From assembly GCA_024138025.1 (NCBI GenBank), contig JAMXBD010000428.1, positions 248,001 through 312,000 of the forward strand: a stretch of 64,000 nt of DNA. Direction: 5' to 3'. The stretch comes from Combretum micranthum. Lineage: Eukaryota; Streptophyta; Magnoliopsida; Myrtales; Combretaceae. Shown here one piece after another: positions 38,076-49,748 of this stretch. The position numbers and the translations under genes are program-made. The notes under the pieces were generated by a model, which saw only the letters and a program-made list of their open reading frames with translations, did not search any database and was not told the DNA's origin. Numbering within the stretch: position 1 is the first letter of the stretch; every line of letters starts with the position of its first letter.

Positions 38076-39215
38076 TAGAGCTATGCAAACAGGTTATACA
38101 GGGCCAACTCGCCCTACCTCACTTCAACCTATGGGTTACATGGGCTAATCTGCTTATGCGAGACAAAAATTTTAGCCTAACCCACCCTGCATGAGTTAAT
38201 GGGTTAAACAAGCTAGCCTGTAAACCCATTTTATTGAGAAAAATTATATATCTGTACATAAAGTTTGTTCTTATGTTTCTTCCTCATTATAGTGGCTCAC
38301 TCTTTTTTTTCCATATATATAAATACGTACACATAACAATAATTGCTAAGCAACTAAGGTGCATAATCAATACATATATAATACATGAGTTTGGCCTAGC
38401 AATAACGGCACATGTCCATGATCTCTTGGAAAATCAATACTTGCAATTTTATAACACTTTAGATCTAGTAATGTTACGTTAATTTGGGTTTTTTATGTTT
38501 GTATCCAAGTGGCAAGTATGAAAACAATATTCCAAGACTAATTCATTAAAATTATGGAATGACAAACACAGAGTTGAAAGAAAACAACATTTAAATTTAC
38601 ATACAATCTAAGCCTAAGAAAAGTTTTTGAGAGACACTTCAATTTATAAGCCATTGCTCTCTACATATAATTTCCTTAGTGTATTATTATAATACTTGAT
38701 AAATTTAAATTTTTTATCATAATAATAATGATAAAAAAAGTTTGAAAACATCTTTCATGAAAGAATCAAATTCTAAGTGTTGAAAATGTTAAGATAAAGG
38801 AATCATAAAGAAGAAGAAGAAGAAGAAAACCATAGTTTTTATGGCTAGCTAAAGATAATAAGAACATTGTCTAATGATATATTCATTTTTGCCACTAGTT
38901 GTGGCTGGGATGTGTGGAGCTAATAGGAAAGAATATGCATTAAATGCTTATATAATAGAAAAGTGAAGTGATGAAGAAAAAAATATGGTAACATATTAGG
39001 GTTTCTTTTTTTTAATAAGATGTATATTTCTTTCTTTTTTATTAATTTTTTTAATTGCAGGTTCACAGGCCAAGCCGACTTGAGCAGGTTGGCCCACTTC
39101 AATCCACGGGTTATGTGGGGTAGGCCATTTTGGCCCGCACATTAAACGGGATACAATTTTTATTCCAACTCAAATTTTTTTTGTGGGTTATATATGCCCC
39201 ACATGCACAACTCTA
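38076..39215. mobile_element. hAT-like non-autonomous element (tentative)
   Basis: The ends read TAGAGCTATGCA and, inverted, TAGAGTTGTGCA, a 12-base imperfect terminal inverted repeat with 10 matches. The GC-richer subterminal parts contain GGGTTACATGGGC and GGGTTATGTGGGG phrases; the centre is AT-rich and holds no transposase. No clear 8-bp duplication flanks it (ATCCCTTG versus GCCTTAAG). The open frame at 38,234-38,482 is AT-rich and probably chance. Confidence 0.45.
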
Positions 39216-39998
39216 GCCTTAAGCCTTTAGGTGTTATTTATAAATAATGATCCCACCAGAACAAAGGCCCACAAAATATTTTTTTCCATTATTTGATGTA
39301 GTCTCTAGCTAGTAGTTGAGGAGGGTAGCCAGATAAGGGCAGTGGTGATAGAATTTTCTGTCATGCCCCCACTGAGATTCAAGTCATCATCTTGGAGATG
39401 TGGAGAAACGAAGTGTTGTGAAGAACCAAGAAGATGTTGCTCAAGGAGTGTTCAGCAAGAGAGGCGGGTCCTACTGAGAGGATAACATGGGTTAGGTCTC
39501 CAAGTACATGAAAGACTGTAAGCGGATGGATGGTATGAGTTCTTGGGTCAAGACAGTCTAAAACATCTAATGGGCCATAAGAAGGTCATAAGAGACTCAT
39601 TTTGCCAATGTTCGACCTGTTAGCCCTTTAGCGAAGATATGCCTATCAACAATACTCAAGTCAATATGCATGTTAGCTTAGATATATAGCTGCATCCACC
39701 AAGAATGTCAATGAGTCTCTTTAATGCCATTAATTATAAGAAATGATCTACCTTGGCTGACCTCATGAAGTTTAACCTTTTATACCATTTATTAGCATCA
39801 CATAAAAAGGGACATTTAAAAAATCACGACCAAATGTTGAAATAACCTTTCAAGCTACGTCACTTTAGTGATTAACAATTCTTTGTTTTAACTGGAGAAG
39901 CTTATTATATGAATTTCACATACATACAATAATAATTTGACTTATGACAAAACCATAAGTTATAATTTATTAAAAATTTGATTAAATTATATAGAAAT
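39216..39998. other. no gene recognised
   Basis: Slightly less AT-rich at 39.36-39.75 kb but without a protein-like frame. Confidence 0.4.
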
Positions 39999-40275
39999 GT
40001 ATCAACGTTTGAGGATAAGTTTATTTAAAATATTAATGTTTCAAGTAATTAAAAAGCGGAATCAATGTTTTGAGATCAATTCATTTAAGATATCAACGTT
40101 TCTATGGGTTGAAAACGAGTATCAATGCTTTGTAATGCGAGTCAAATAAGGTATTAATATTTTACTATTAATAAAAACTAAGAAAACTTAATTAAAATTA
40201 ATCAAAATATTGATATATTAAGTGAACTCTACCAAACGTTAATATTTTAAATGAACTTATCTCAAATATTGATAC
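39999..40275. mobile_element. short foldback element
   Basis: The left arm, starting GTATCAACGTTTGAGGATAAG, and the inverted right arm, starting GTATCAATATTTGAGATAAG, match over about 60 bases, including TTTAAAATATTAA. Shorter internal repeats of ATATCAACGTTT and GTATCAATG lie between. No target duplication could be confirmed. Confidence 0.5.
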
Positions 40276-41826
40276 CTCCAAGCATAATTTATCCTTAAAA
40301 ATAAATATAATACTTTTCCTCAAACACGGCAAATTAACTGGACTTTAAAATGACATTAAACAACCGGCTATTGAGACCATATTAAAGATTTGACCAAATC
40401 AAGCGTTAATGTCTTTCATTAATGCCAATCTGAGGGGGGAAAAATAACACTTTGCCTAAAGGTTATTTATAACACAAAAGGAAGTAGTTGATTCACGGGA
40501 TATCTTTCGAGAAAAGCGAACACCTTCCTATCACCAAATGATATACATGGAGTGTCTTCTACAACCACAAGAACATTGTTAGTCTTTTTACGTCATATTG
40601 TGGACCACTATAGCCACTAAGTAGGCGTATAAATACATACAACTTTCAAGCACAAAAAACTACTCCAGAAGTAAACTTACGGGAAAAAAAAAATTAGAAT
40701 ATATATTAAAAGAGATGTTATTAAACAAGATAAGATTATATATATGCATATAATAGTAGTAATGAAAAGTAAAGTTTATAACTAAGTATTGAGTATTATA
40801 AAAAATACTCTGAACCTTTAAAGTGCAAATGAAGAGATTTATTATTAGAGAAAGTCGTTAAACAATATATAATTATAATTAAGTCATGACTTATTAAAAA
40901 AATATATAGTTAATAAAAGAGATATATCAAATAGACATCACTAGAGATATATTGAAATAAATAAGGAAAGAGGAACAATAGATTTAGAAATATAAAGCAG
41001 TAATCTATAAGACTAAATAAGATTCTTATTGATGACAAATAAATATAATTGTCGGTGTTATCAAACCCGAGTTCATCAGCCTAGTTGAACCTGTTAAACC
41101 TGATCCGACATTGGAACAATTCAATTTAACCTGATTTTCCATTAACCCTTGATCATCTAAGATATTTGGGTCAAATCTTCAAGTCAAGTCTAACAATATT
41201 GATAATATAGATAAAGGGATATTATAAATAAGCAACTAACTACAAAGAAAGATATAAAAGGAGTAGGAAGACCAAAGTTACCTAAACTAGTGATAAATAA
41301 ATAGAAAATTAGAAATCCTATGCCATTCCCTTTTCTACCAATATAATTAGGAGTTTTTTCTTCTCCCACAATTCACTCTAGTAAAATTTTTCTTTTGCAA
41401 TATGGAAAGAAAAAGGACATGGAGAAGAACTAAAACAAGTAAGCCTCAAACTCTCTCTTTCAATTATAATCTAATTTAATAATTATATAAGTTGAAAGTG
41501 AGAAATTAATTCACTTTTTCTATTGCTTCAATTATAAACCAAACAAAATATCATGATAAATAACATGAATTCAAATTGTACAATAAGATTTTAAAAAATT
41601 TTGCAGAAATTTCAAACGATATCATAAAGGAGTGAGTGACCTTTGTTCTTCTTGTTTTTCGTTTCTAGGCTTAGTGACTAAAATTGATTAATGGATATAT
41701 GGCCAATTAACTCTTGCTTATCGATTGTGATATTGTGCAAAAATATTTGCGAAATCGTTGGAACATATAGGACATGCTTTGTAAATGTCATGAATTCCAA
41801 TAGTACTTGGACGTTTTTATTAAAAG
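40276..41826. other. AT-rich sequence, no gene recognised
   Basis: A small less AT-rich patch (about 41,057-41,200; ACCCGAGTTCATC, GTTAAACCTGATCC) resembles one arm of the hAT-like repeats, without a visible partner. Confidence 0.4.
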
Positions 41827-42118
41827 TAAATATTATGATGGTACATGAACTTTGACACAATATATATTTAGATACTTAAATTTTAAAATTTATCAATTTA
41901 TTATCTAAACTTTAAAATTGATAATGTGATACTTGAAAGGACTTTCGTGTATACCAACAATACTCTATCAATTTCTTTTACTTACTAAATTAATTAATTT
42001 CAAAGTTTTTTTAGTACTGAATTAATCAATTTCAATGTTGAGGTATTAAATTGATCAATTTTAAAGTTTAAATAACTAATTATATTTTATCAAATTTAAG
42101 TATTTGTGACATTATCCT
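41827..42118. mobile_element. palindromic Mutator-type MITE, copy 2
   Basis: Contains the same internal phrases as 4273-4543 (GGTACATGAACTTTGAC, TTAAATTGATCAATTT) and ends GTGACATTATCC. The left end is eroded and no target duplication was found, so this is an older copy. Confidence 0.6.
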
Positions 42119-44183
42119 GTTCCTACTAGTGCCCAATTCTATGCTGCGAGGCTAAGCTCCCGCTGAGAAAAAACACGTCTATGCTTTTGAGGTATAGCAT
42201 GGTGAAATGCCCAATTCTACACTCTAAAGTTGAGCACTTGATGAGCAAAAAGCTTGTGTGTAGATCCTGATCTGTAAAGTAGGTATATCTTATTGTAGTG
42301 GTGAAAGATAATTGGACATACTGTATTGTTGATTATATCTCCACTAAAGTCACAAAATGGTTGTTTCCAGAGTGACCTCTGCAATAATTGTAGTCATTGA
42401 ATTGTTTCACTTGGCTGCCTTCCTTGGGCTTGTTATCATGTGGTGACGTGTATTATTTTCTGTTAGTTTAAATCCAAAGCCAGACTTTGAGATGATTAGT
42501 GTTTCTTCATTTTTATTATTAATTAACTTCAGCTAGTAACCCACATATATTTCCTATAACTTTTCATATTTGTAGCATTCGGTAGACCTTTTAATTAATA
42601 AACATTTCAATAATTTATTTGTTTCTTAATCATGTATTTAAGAGATGTTTCATATGTTATTTAGGTATTAAAAAAACAGATAATCTCACTTATGAAGCAA
42701 ATGGGAAATTGCATAACTCACTGCATTTTCATTTTTGCAAGAATTTTGCCACTTATAACTTTGCATTGATTATCTTGTTCACCATATTAATATTTGCTTT
42801 GTCATTTATATCTTTTTTCACTGTATTCGATATTAAAATTTCTTTTTTATTTAAAATTTATATTCGAAAACATGTTCGTTATAAAATTATAGTTATTAAG
42901 AAAAAGTTACAACTTTGCATTATTAATTTGGAGATAACATAACCTTTGGTGTATGATGTTTTATTCTCTATGCTGAAAGGGGTAATTCTTTTGAAATGAT
43001 ACACATAAAACCAACATATAACATATTTTTAAATATTGAACACTAGTATTCACAGCAAAGCATAACAATCATTGAGCATATATTATAAAATTGCTAACTA
43101 TGATAATTTTTCTTTTCAGTAATAAATCATTACATAAAGAAACTATTATTTTCTTTTATATTATATATATTTAGAAATAAGTTGTCAAATTTTAAAGGGC
43201 TTTAATTAGTTGAATTTTTTTTTCAGTGGCTTGAATACCAATCTTTCAATGGGATTGACTAGATTCGGTTCTTGCTAAAGGCTCCAGACCTCTAATATCT
43301 GCAACTTTAGCAAAGAGATAATGCATGACCACATTATTTGCCTAACTAATAATCATTGAAATATTAGTTCTCAATATCTTCGACCAAACTAAATCAAATG
43401 ATCAAGTGTTCATAAAATTTTATAATATCGACCATCAAGCATATAATTACCTAGCAGCTAGGTCTTTAAATAATTGGTGTCTTGATAACTACTAGCATCA
43501 TTTCCCATATCTAATTCTCTGGTTGTTTAATATGTTGTATAATCATACAATACTCAGAAATCTGATCACCTAAAATGTTATTAGAACAAATCCTATAAAA
43601 AAGGGAAAAATATTCGATAGATACTATGCATTTTAGCTGTCACATACGCATGCAATGTATAAAGCAATTATGACTTAAATAATTTTGATACAACCAATTA
43701 TAAAAACACATTTAACAAAATTATCAACAGAGTCCAGCAATTAATAACTGACGCTGAATCATCCCAATTTCTACTCCCACAACTGGTCCAAGTAATCGCT
43801 CGGTGGCCTTCTGCCTGCCTATTCCATGTGGTGACGAGCCATGGTGCACAACAACAAAAGGTGGGGTCAATAGGGTATTTAGGTAATAAAAGATTCTAGT
43901 GAAAAACACTTGTTACAAATATTCTATGCAAAGACATAAACATCATCTATCATATATGAATATTAGCCATTCCGATCCATGGACGGACTACGAGGTGGGA
44001 TCAATAGGGTACCAACCCTCCCAAAATGAAGAAAGGTTGATTATTATAACTTGATTAAATAAAAAAAATTTAAATGATATGCTTATATATTAATGAGCAA
44101 ATTTGGTGAAATGCTTGATATAACTAAGTGGATAAGTATGTGGTCTCGCATATTTGATGTCATTGGTTTGATTATCCTCCGAA
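42119..44183. other. no gene recognised
   Basis: The longest open frame (42,619-42,942, plus) is a string of F, I, K and L typical of AT-rich chance frames. A GC-richer patch at about 43.73-43.88 kb has no recognisable product. Confidence 0.45.
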
Positions 44184-44716
44184 TAGGGTTGCAAACAATC
44201 TGATTTACTTACAAGCTACTCAAGCCTAGCTTAGCTCGACTTGAGTCTAAGCCAAGCTTTAGTTTTGATTTAGGCTTACGAACCTGTTTATGAACAGACT
44301 TGTTTTAACCTCATGAATAGGCTTACGAGTAGACTCGTTAATAAATCCGTTAATAAACTCGTTAGTAAATTTATAAGTTTTATATTCATGTATATTAATA
44401 TATAATTGAAACAACAAAACTAATTTTTATTTAATATATGTGTATACATATAATTAACAACTCTTATACGTTATTTGTAAGTTTGGAAAAAAAAAAAAAA
44501 AAAAAGCTATTTAAACAAGTTGAGTTTGAGTTTTAGTTTCAAGATCGATAAAAAACTCAGCTTAGCTCAAGCTCAATTTATAAATAAGTCAAGCTTAAAC
44601 CTAGATTTTAGGCTCGATGAAAAGTTAAGCTGGAGTTTGAACTCAATAATTTTTAAACGAGCTGGACCCAAGCTTTGAAAAACTTGGCTTGACTCATTTG
44701 CGGCTCAAACTCGGAA
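44184..44716 (-). repeat. hAT-like GAGCTCGAGCTC repeat, copy B
   Basis: Inverse copy of 13,135-13,610: on the minus strand it carries AGTTTTTTATCGATC, CAAACTCAACTTG and ATTAGTTTTGTTGTTTC in the same order. Its plus-strand left end, TAGGGTTGCAAAC, looks like the terminal repeat of plant hAT MITEs. An A run of 19 bases sits inside. Confidence 0.55.
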
Positions 44717-45109
44717 GATGTTGCTTATATTGTTGATAGGTGCATGGTGAAGCATGAATCGTGACTGAACCGTGGGAAGATCAAAAGTGTTGACATCACA
44801 CCGGATTGTCGAAGCGGCGAGGTTGATCTACTTTTCTAGGAAGGTGACCAAAGGGACGAATGAGTACCCTTGTCTTGATTTTGTGTAGGTGGTACGATAT
44901 CGGTCGTTGTCTTGTTCAATCGCCTGATAGCACAGTTTCAGGGAGAGGAGTTCTGATGAAAACCAGTGTTTTTGCCATCATGGGGTTGCTTATATTGGCC
45001 TTGTTAATGTTTTGCCGTTGTCGAGCCTTTTGGTTATGTTTTATTTTTTCTCGTTAGCAACGTTAGAGAAGGTAGCGTTTCTAAAGTAAATGGTAGGCAT
45101 CAAAATATT
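44717..45109. other. GC-richer patch with a short open frame
   Basis: A frame at 44,860-45,057 (plus) ends in a hydrophobic stretch (KTSVFAIMGLLILALLMF). The surrounding GC level is higher than the neighbourhood, which suggests a fragment of something transposed. I recognise no family and do not call a gene. Confidence 0.3.
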
Positions 45110-45324
45110 GGGTTAATATTACAAATAGTATCCGAATTTTAGTAAAATATATATTTAGTTATCTGAATTTTTAAATTAATCAATTTAATATCTCAAAAAA
45201 CTTGATGGAGATACTTATAACATGCACTTAAAGTTCTTTTAAGTACCAAAGTAATCATTTTTAAAATTCAGGTATCTAATTACATATTTTATCAATGTTT
45301 TGATATCATTCGTGATATTAATCC
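45110..45324. mobile_element. palindromic Mutator-type MITE, copy 3
   Basis: Starts GGGTTAATATTACAAATAGTA and ends GTGATATTAATCC, with the family's internal AATTTAGTTATCTGAATTTT-like phrases in inverted arrangement. The flanks CAAAATATT and TAAAATGTT agree at 7 of 9 positions, compatible with an eroded 9-bp duplication. Confidence 0.65.
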
Positions 45325-45660
45325 TAAAATGTTTATTATCCAATATACGGTGACCCTAGAGAGTAGAGTAAAGAATATAATACTAAATGATGAGAAAAAA
45401 TGTATAAGAGAATAAAGTTATCTAAGTTATTCCCACTAAGTTTAATCGAAAAAATATATTTTTGGTTCTCATTATTTGCTTATTTTTCTATTTAAGTGTT
45501 TTTTTTTTTTCATTTTTCTATTCAAGTGGTCAATTTTACGAATCAAGACTTCCTTTAATATCATTTTCTTCCACAATTGGCATGCGGCAGGATCTTTCAT
45601 TGAAATAATTTATTTAAATAAACAATATGATTAAATATATATATATATTATATATCTCAA
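45325..45660. other. AT-rich sequence next to the insertion site
   Basis: T-rich and TA-rich sequence into which the chromovirus at 45,666 inserted; no feature recognised. Confidence 0.5.
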
Positions 45661-45665
45661 TAAAA
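45661..45665. other. target-site duplication, left
   Basis: TAAAA, identical to 51,305-51,309 on the far side of the chromovirus. Confidence 0.85.
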
Positions 45666-46189
45666 TGGAACGCGGTGGATGGAGAAGGAATTATGGTTCG
45701 AATACAAACCACAATGTGGAAAAGAAAAATATAATGAATTGGTCCGAATGCAAACCAAAATGAGTGTAGTCCAAGAATTAGAGTAAATAGAATTTCCTTA
45801 ATGTTCTGATGATTTTTCCTTGTACATGTAAAGATATTTATATTGTAAAATCCTATGCAGCTTTAGCATGCTAGCTGCATTTGTAACAAGAGAATATTCT
45901 AACAGAATTTAGTTATAACTACTTATCCTCTAATCAGCAACGTATCAAATACAGGATTAAGTTTGTTACTAGGCTTGGACTTCAGCCGGTCCACCCATTT
46001 TATTACTAAGGCCTTACAAAGCCCATAGCTCGGTCCGCCCATACCCATCTCCATACAACAGACAGCTTCTCTTTTTCATCGTACTATACTTCACTTCAAC
46101 CTCTTCTTAGCTTAGGTTTTCTTCTCAGATTTGTCTTCTTCCCCAATTCGTGCTTCTCCTCCTTTCCCGTTGCGGCTACCCATAGATCA
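45666..46189 (-). repeat. 3' LTR of the Reina-like element (524 bp)
   Basis: Plus-strand ends TGGAACGCGG and CATAGATCA. It is the element's 3' LTR because gag-pol reads leftward. The chromodomain reading frame continues into it and stops at 46,096. Confidence 0.92.
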
Positions 46190-46341
46190 GCTCCCTCTCC
46201 GTCAGACAACCTTGTCCACAAGGATGAATTTGGGAAGCGGAGCTTCATGTCTTCAAGGAACTCCCAAGTTGCTTCCGAAGGAGGCTTGTTCTTCCACAAG
46301 ATAAGTACTTGTGTTGCTGCATGTTTCCCTTGCTTGATCAT
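46096..46341 (-). CDS. chromodomain, C-terminal end of the polyprotein
   Basis: Residues 10-36 (TQVLILWKNKPPSEATWE, then a LEDMKLRFP helix) match the chromodomain of plant chromoviruses: hydrophobic strand, W-x-x-x-P-x-x-E-A-T-W-E, then helix. Chromodomains direct integration toward particular chromatin. It is out of frame with the integrase (46,346-47,398), where a shift near 46,350-46,356 in an ATATTAGA stretch separates them. The frame runs through the polypurine tract and 90 bases into the LTR, giving a basic tail (RRKPKLRRG). Confidence 0.85.
   Translation of the reverse strand: MIKQGKHAATQVLILWKNKPPSEATWEFLEDMKLRFPNSSLWTRLSDGEGADLWVAATGKEEKHELGKKTNLRRKPKLRRG
46190..46200 (-). other. 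polypurine tract
   Basis: On the minus strand GGAGAGGGAGC lies directly against the TG of the 3' LTR. It also lies inside the coding frame, where it encodes part of G-E-G-A. Confidence 0.8.
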
Positions 46342-46345
46342 TCTT

Positions 46346-47398
46346 CTATCTAATATTGCTTGGGTCTAACTCCTCTTTTGACTGTGTTGCAGGTAGATGA
46401 GGTGGCTCCGCTGGTGGTGATCCGTGGAATCGTCTGAGTTGGGAGACATGAAATGTTGGATGGATCTCAGCACCAAGGGGTAGCTCCAAACGGTATGCTA
46501 CTTCTCCTATCTTTTCCACTATTTTGTATGGTCCGAAATATTTAGGGTTGAGTTTGTTTACCCTAGATTTTTTTAAGGAATGCTGTCTGTAGGGTTGTAA
46601 TTTTAATAGAACCCAATCCCCTATATTGAATGATCTGTCAGACCTCTTTTGATCCGCTACTTGCTTCATGCGGTGTTGAGCCCTTTGTAAGTGGAATCTG
46701 AGTAACCTTAGGGCATCTTCTCTGTTAGATAGAAGACGGTCCACCGAGTCATTCCTGGAGTCCCCAGGAACATAGGGTAGATGCAATGGAGGGGGGTAAC
46801 CATACAGTGTTTGGAATGGAGTGGTGTGAGCACTGGAGTGGTAATTTGTGTTGTACCACCACTCAGCCAGTGACAAGAATTGAGCCCACCTCTTAGGTTC
46901 ATCACTAGTCATACATCTTAGATAGGTGCCTAGACATCGATTGACTACCTCAGTCTGCCCGTCGGTCTGTGGGTGGTATGCCGTGGCCATATTGAACCTT
47001 ACACCTTGCAATTTGAACAATTCCTGCCAAAAGGAACTAACAAAAATCGGGTCCCTGTCACTTGTGATAGTTTCTGGTAGCCCATGTAGCTTGTATATAT
47101 GATCCAAATATACTTGGGCTATACCAGCAGCATTATACGGATGGCTTATAGCCACAAAGTGAGCATACTTGCTCAATCTGTCAACTACCACTAGGATTAC
47201 ATCTTTGCCATTAGATTTAGGCAACCCATCAATGAAATCCAAACTGACCTCTTGCCAGCATTCTTTAGGAATCTTCAGAGGTTGTAACAACCCTGGGATT
47301 GCTACATTTTCGAATTTGTGTCTCTGACAAACATCACAATTTCGAATAAATTGCCTTACTTCCCTTTCCATCTTTGGCCAATAGAAAACTGAGGTCAA
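46346..47398 (-). CDS. integrase domain with GPY/F module
   Basis: The zinc-finger end CDVCQRHK is followed by the catalytic D-D-E residues in [19 protein letters not shown] and [17 protein letters not shown]-type module ([13 protein letters not shown]) then precedes a short proline-rich linker. Integrase inserts the cDNA copy into the host genome. The catalytic residues are intact. The N-terminal histidines of the HHCC finger lie upstream in another frame, beyond the break at the C run 47,429-47,434. Confidence 0.92.
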   Translation of the reverse strand: MTSVFYWPKMEREVRQFIRNCDVCQRHKFENVAIPGLLQPLKIPKECWQEVSLDFIDGLPKSNGKDVILVVVDRLSKYAHFVAISHPYNAAGIAQVYLDHIYKLHGLPETITSDRDPIFVSSFWQELFKLQGVRFNMATAYHPQTDGQTEVVNRCLGTYLRCMTSDEPKRWAQFLSLAEWWYNTNYHSSAHTTPFQTLYGYPPPLHLPYVPGDSRNDSVDRLLSNREDALRLLRFHLQRAQHRMKQVADQKRSDRSFNIGDWVLLKLQPYRQHSLKKSRVNKLNPKYFGPYKIVEKIGEVAYRLELPLGAEIHPTFHVSQLRRFHGSPPAEPPHLPATQSKEELDPSNIR

Positions 47399-48147
47399 TC
47401 TCTTGAAGGTAGCTTGAGTACCAGAATGCCCCCCAAGGGACCCCCATGAAAGTGCTTTAATATGCTGTCACGCAAATCTTGGGATGGGCCAACCACTACT
47501 CTTCCCTTCCTCCTCAGTACCCCATCTTCCCACGTGAATTTTCCCACAGCTTCTCCTTTTTTCAGCTTTTCAATAAGTGAACTGTATCCTTCTGGTAGGG
47601 TCCAGCTGGATTGAATTTCCTGCAAAAACAAAGGAGAAATAGTGGAGTGGTGAAGATGCATGAGCTCAGCTATGGGAGCTCGAGATAGTGCATCAGCTGC
47701 CTTGTTAGAGGATCCACTTTTATATTCAATGTGGTAATCCAACCCCATGAGTCTAGTGAGCCATTTTTGTTGAGTAGGAGTGGCCAAGCGTTGTTCCATC
47801 AGATATTTTAGACTTTGATGGTCAGTGCGTATGACAAAATGCCTGCCCAAAAGATAATGTCTCCATTTATCTATGGCGTGGACAAGGGCAAGCAATTCTT
47901 TTTCATAAACTGATAGTCCCTTATGTTTAGGGGCTAATGGTTTGCTTATGTAGGCAATTGGGTGTCGTTCTTGCATTAGAACAGCCCCAATTCCATCACC
48001 ACTCGCATCAGTTTCCACCACAAATTCTTTGGAATAATCTGGTAATTGTAATACTGGTGAATTCATCAAGGCATTCTTCAACTGATTGAATGCCATCTGT
48101 GCTGCCTCATTCCAAGCAAATTGATTTCTCTTTAAGAGTTGTGTCAT
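47395..48147 (-). CDS. RNase H domain and N-terminal part of integrase
   Basis: [41 protein letters not shown] and NKAADALSR carry the D-E-D-D residues of Ty3/gypsy RNase H, which removes the RNA strand during reverse transcription. The frame continues into the start of the integrase region and ends abnormally ([12 protein letters not shown]) at the shift near the C run 47,429-47,434. It starts out of frame with the RT because of a break at the C4 run 48,211-48,214. Confidence 0.9.
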   Translation of the reverse strand: MTQLLKRNQFAWNEAAQMAFNQLKNALMNSPVLQLPDYSKEFVVETDASGDGIGAVLMQERHPIAYISKPLAPKHKGLSVYEKELLALVHAIDKWRHYLLGRHFVIRTDHQSLKYLMEQRLATPTQQKWLTRLMGLDYHIEYKSGSSNKAADALSRAPIAELMHLHHSTISPLFLQEIQSSWTLPEGYSSLIEKLKKGEAVGKFTWEDGVLRRKGRVVVGPSQDLRDSILKHFHGGPLGGILVLKLPSRD

Positions 48148-48960
48148 AGGTCTTGCAATGATTCCAAAATTCTTGATGAACCTCCTATAGTACCCAGCCA
48201 GTCCAAGGAACCCCTAAGTTGTTTCACAGTCTTTGGTATTGGCCAACTGGCTATGGCATCCAACTTCTTTGGATCCGTAGCTACTCCTCTTGGAGTAATG
48301 ACATGCCCTAAGTACTCAATATGGGAAACACCAAACACACACTTACTTCTTTTTAGACACAATTTTTCCCTACTCAGTATTTCAAATACTTTCCTCAAAT
48401 GTTCTACATGTACTTCCATATTAGGGCTGTATACCAATATATCATCAAAAAAAACCAACACAAACTTTCTTAGAAGAGGTTTAAATACCTGGTTCATTAA
48501 AGCTTGGAAGGTAGATGGAGCATTAGTTAAGCCAAATGGCATAACTAAGAATTCGTAGTGACCATCATGAGTCTTGAACGCTGTTTTGTACACATCATTG
48601 GGGTTCATCAAAATTTGATGATACCCTGACCTCAAATCTAACTTGCTGAAACAGTTGGCTCCAAACAGTTCATCGAATAAATCTTCAATGATAGGAATGG
48701 GAAACCTATCCTTGATGGTGTGCTTGTTTAATTCCCTGTAATCCACACACATCCTCCAGGAATTATCCTTCTTCTTAACTAGTACCACCGGTGAAGCAAA
48801 TGGGCTGTGGCTGGGTTGGATAATGCCACTGGTCAACATGTCTCTCACCATTTCTTCTAAAACCGATTTCTGCAAGGAAGAATATATAGGGCCTGAGGTT
48901 GACCGTAGTGTTCCTTCTTGAAGGTGTATCCTGTGGTTTAGAGCTCTGTCCGGTGGTAGA
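48144..48960 (-). CDS. reverse transcriptase domain
   Basis: The open frame from 48,875 shows SGIIQPSHSPFASPVVLVKKKD, WRMCVDYRELN, LRSGYHQI, MPFGLTNAPSTFQ and the catalytic FFDDILVYS (the Y-x-D-D box, with F at the first position), then LGHVIT. The 85 bases upstream continue the coding text, including DRALNHRIHL and a probable pair of indels near the TATATA at about 48,890. RT copies element RNA into DNA. All catalytic blocks are present. The frame leaves the conserved text at 48,211-48,214. Confidence 0.92.
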
Positions 48961-49050
48961 GACCTTGGCTCTTCAAATAACCATGATATTCTTCAAGCAA
49001 CTCAATCAACATTGGATGTGTTAGCCATTGACTTGACCTCTTCCTTTTCC

Positions 49051-49475
49051 TCATAGCTTTAATGACCCAACATTGGATGTCAGAATGGTGTGGTTGTTTG
49101 TTAGAAGCTGAGTTAATTTGCTTCCCTCAATGTGATTCAATGCTTCCTGTTTCCTATACAACTTGCAACTCCTGCCTTGCCACATGAACTCCATGATCAT
49201 ATCTCGGAAATCCCACTTAACTTGTCCCAACATTGTGAGCCAAGGCATTCCTAGAATAAGATCATAGGAAGATAGTGGTAATACATAGAAGGTTGCCTCA
49301 AATGATATCCCCTGCATCTGCCATTGGAAATTTACCACCTGGTACCTGCTACTCAGCTGAGTCCCATCCGCTAGAGTGATCCTTATAGGAGCTATTTCTT
49401 CAACAGCACAATTAGTAGTCCAGACCAAGGTTTCATTGACAAAATTAGAAGAGCTGCCGTATCTATTAAGACGTT
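49051..49475 (-). CDS. aspartic protease (retropepsin) domain
   Basis: The downstream part is clear: APIRITLADG, ISFEATFYVLPL and YDLILGMPWL, the I-L-G-M-x-W-L block that closes gypsy retropepsins. The active-site D-T sits upstream (about 49,460) in the neighbouring frame as LIDTAAL; the usual G is lost where a run reads CC on the plus strand at 49,457-49,458, which shifts the frame. Protease matures the polyprotein. Confidence 0.85.
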
Positions 49476-49748
49476 TAGCTTCTTCTTCTTATAGAACCCT
49501 TGGACCAGCATACTGTTGTCTGACCCACCTACAGGATTACCCACAGCACATAGAGTTAATTTGGTCATGTCATCTTCCAACTCAGCTACCTCGTCCTCTG
49601 CTACTCCTTCATCAATCTCTTGGCACTCCCCTTCAATGACCAACATATTCAGTCTTTTATTCCTACACCTGTGTCCTGGTGCGAAGGGTTCATCGCACCA
49701 AAAACAAATCCTCTTTTTTCTTTTTTCTTCCAATTCCTCAGGAGTCAT
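49392..49748 (-). CDS. gag C-terminus with zinc knuckle, into protease
   Basis: A basic stretch (EEKRKKRI) precedes a CFWCDEPFAPGHRC zinc knuckle (49,665-49,706), the C-x2-C-x7-H-x-C variant usual in plant chromovirus gag. An acidic linker (EIDEGVAEDEVAELEDD) leads to the protease start. The knuckle binds element RNA. Confidence 0.88.
   Translation of the reverse strand: MTPEELEEKRKKRICFWCDEPFAPGHRCRNKRLNMLVIEGECQEIDEGVAEDEVAELEDDMTKLTLCAVGNPVGGSDNSMLVQGFYKKKKLNVLIDTAALLILSMKPWSGLLIVLLKK

Noticed and set aside
42619..42942. 107-codon plus-strand frame rich in F, I and K
   Set aside because: Composition is what AT-rich non-coding DNA gives; no motif, no neighbours, no promoter-like context.
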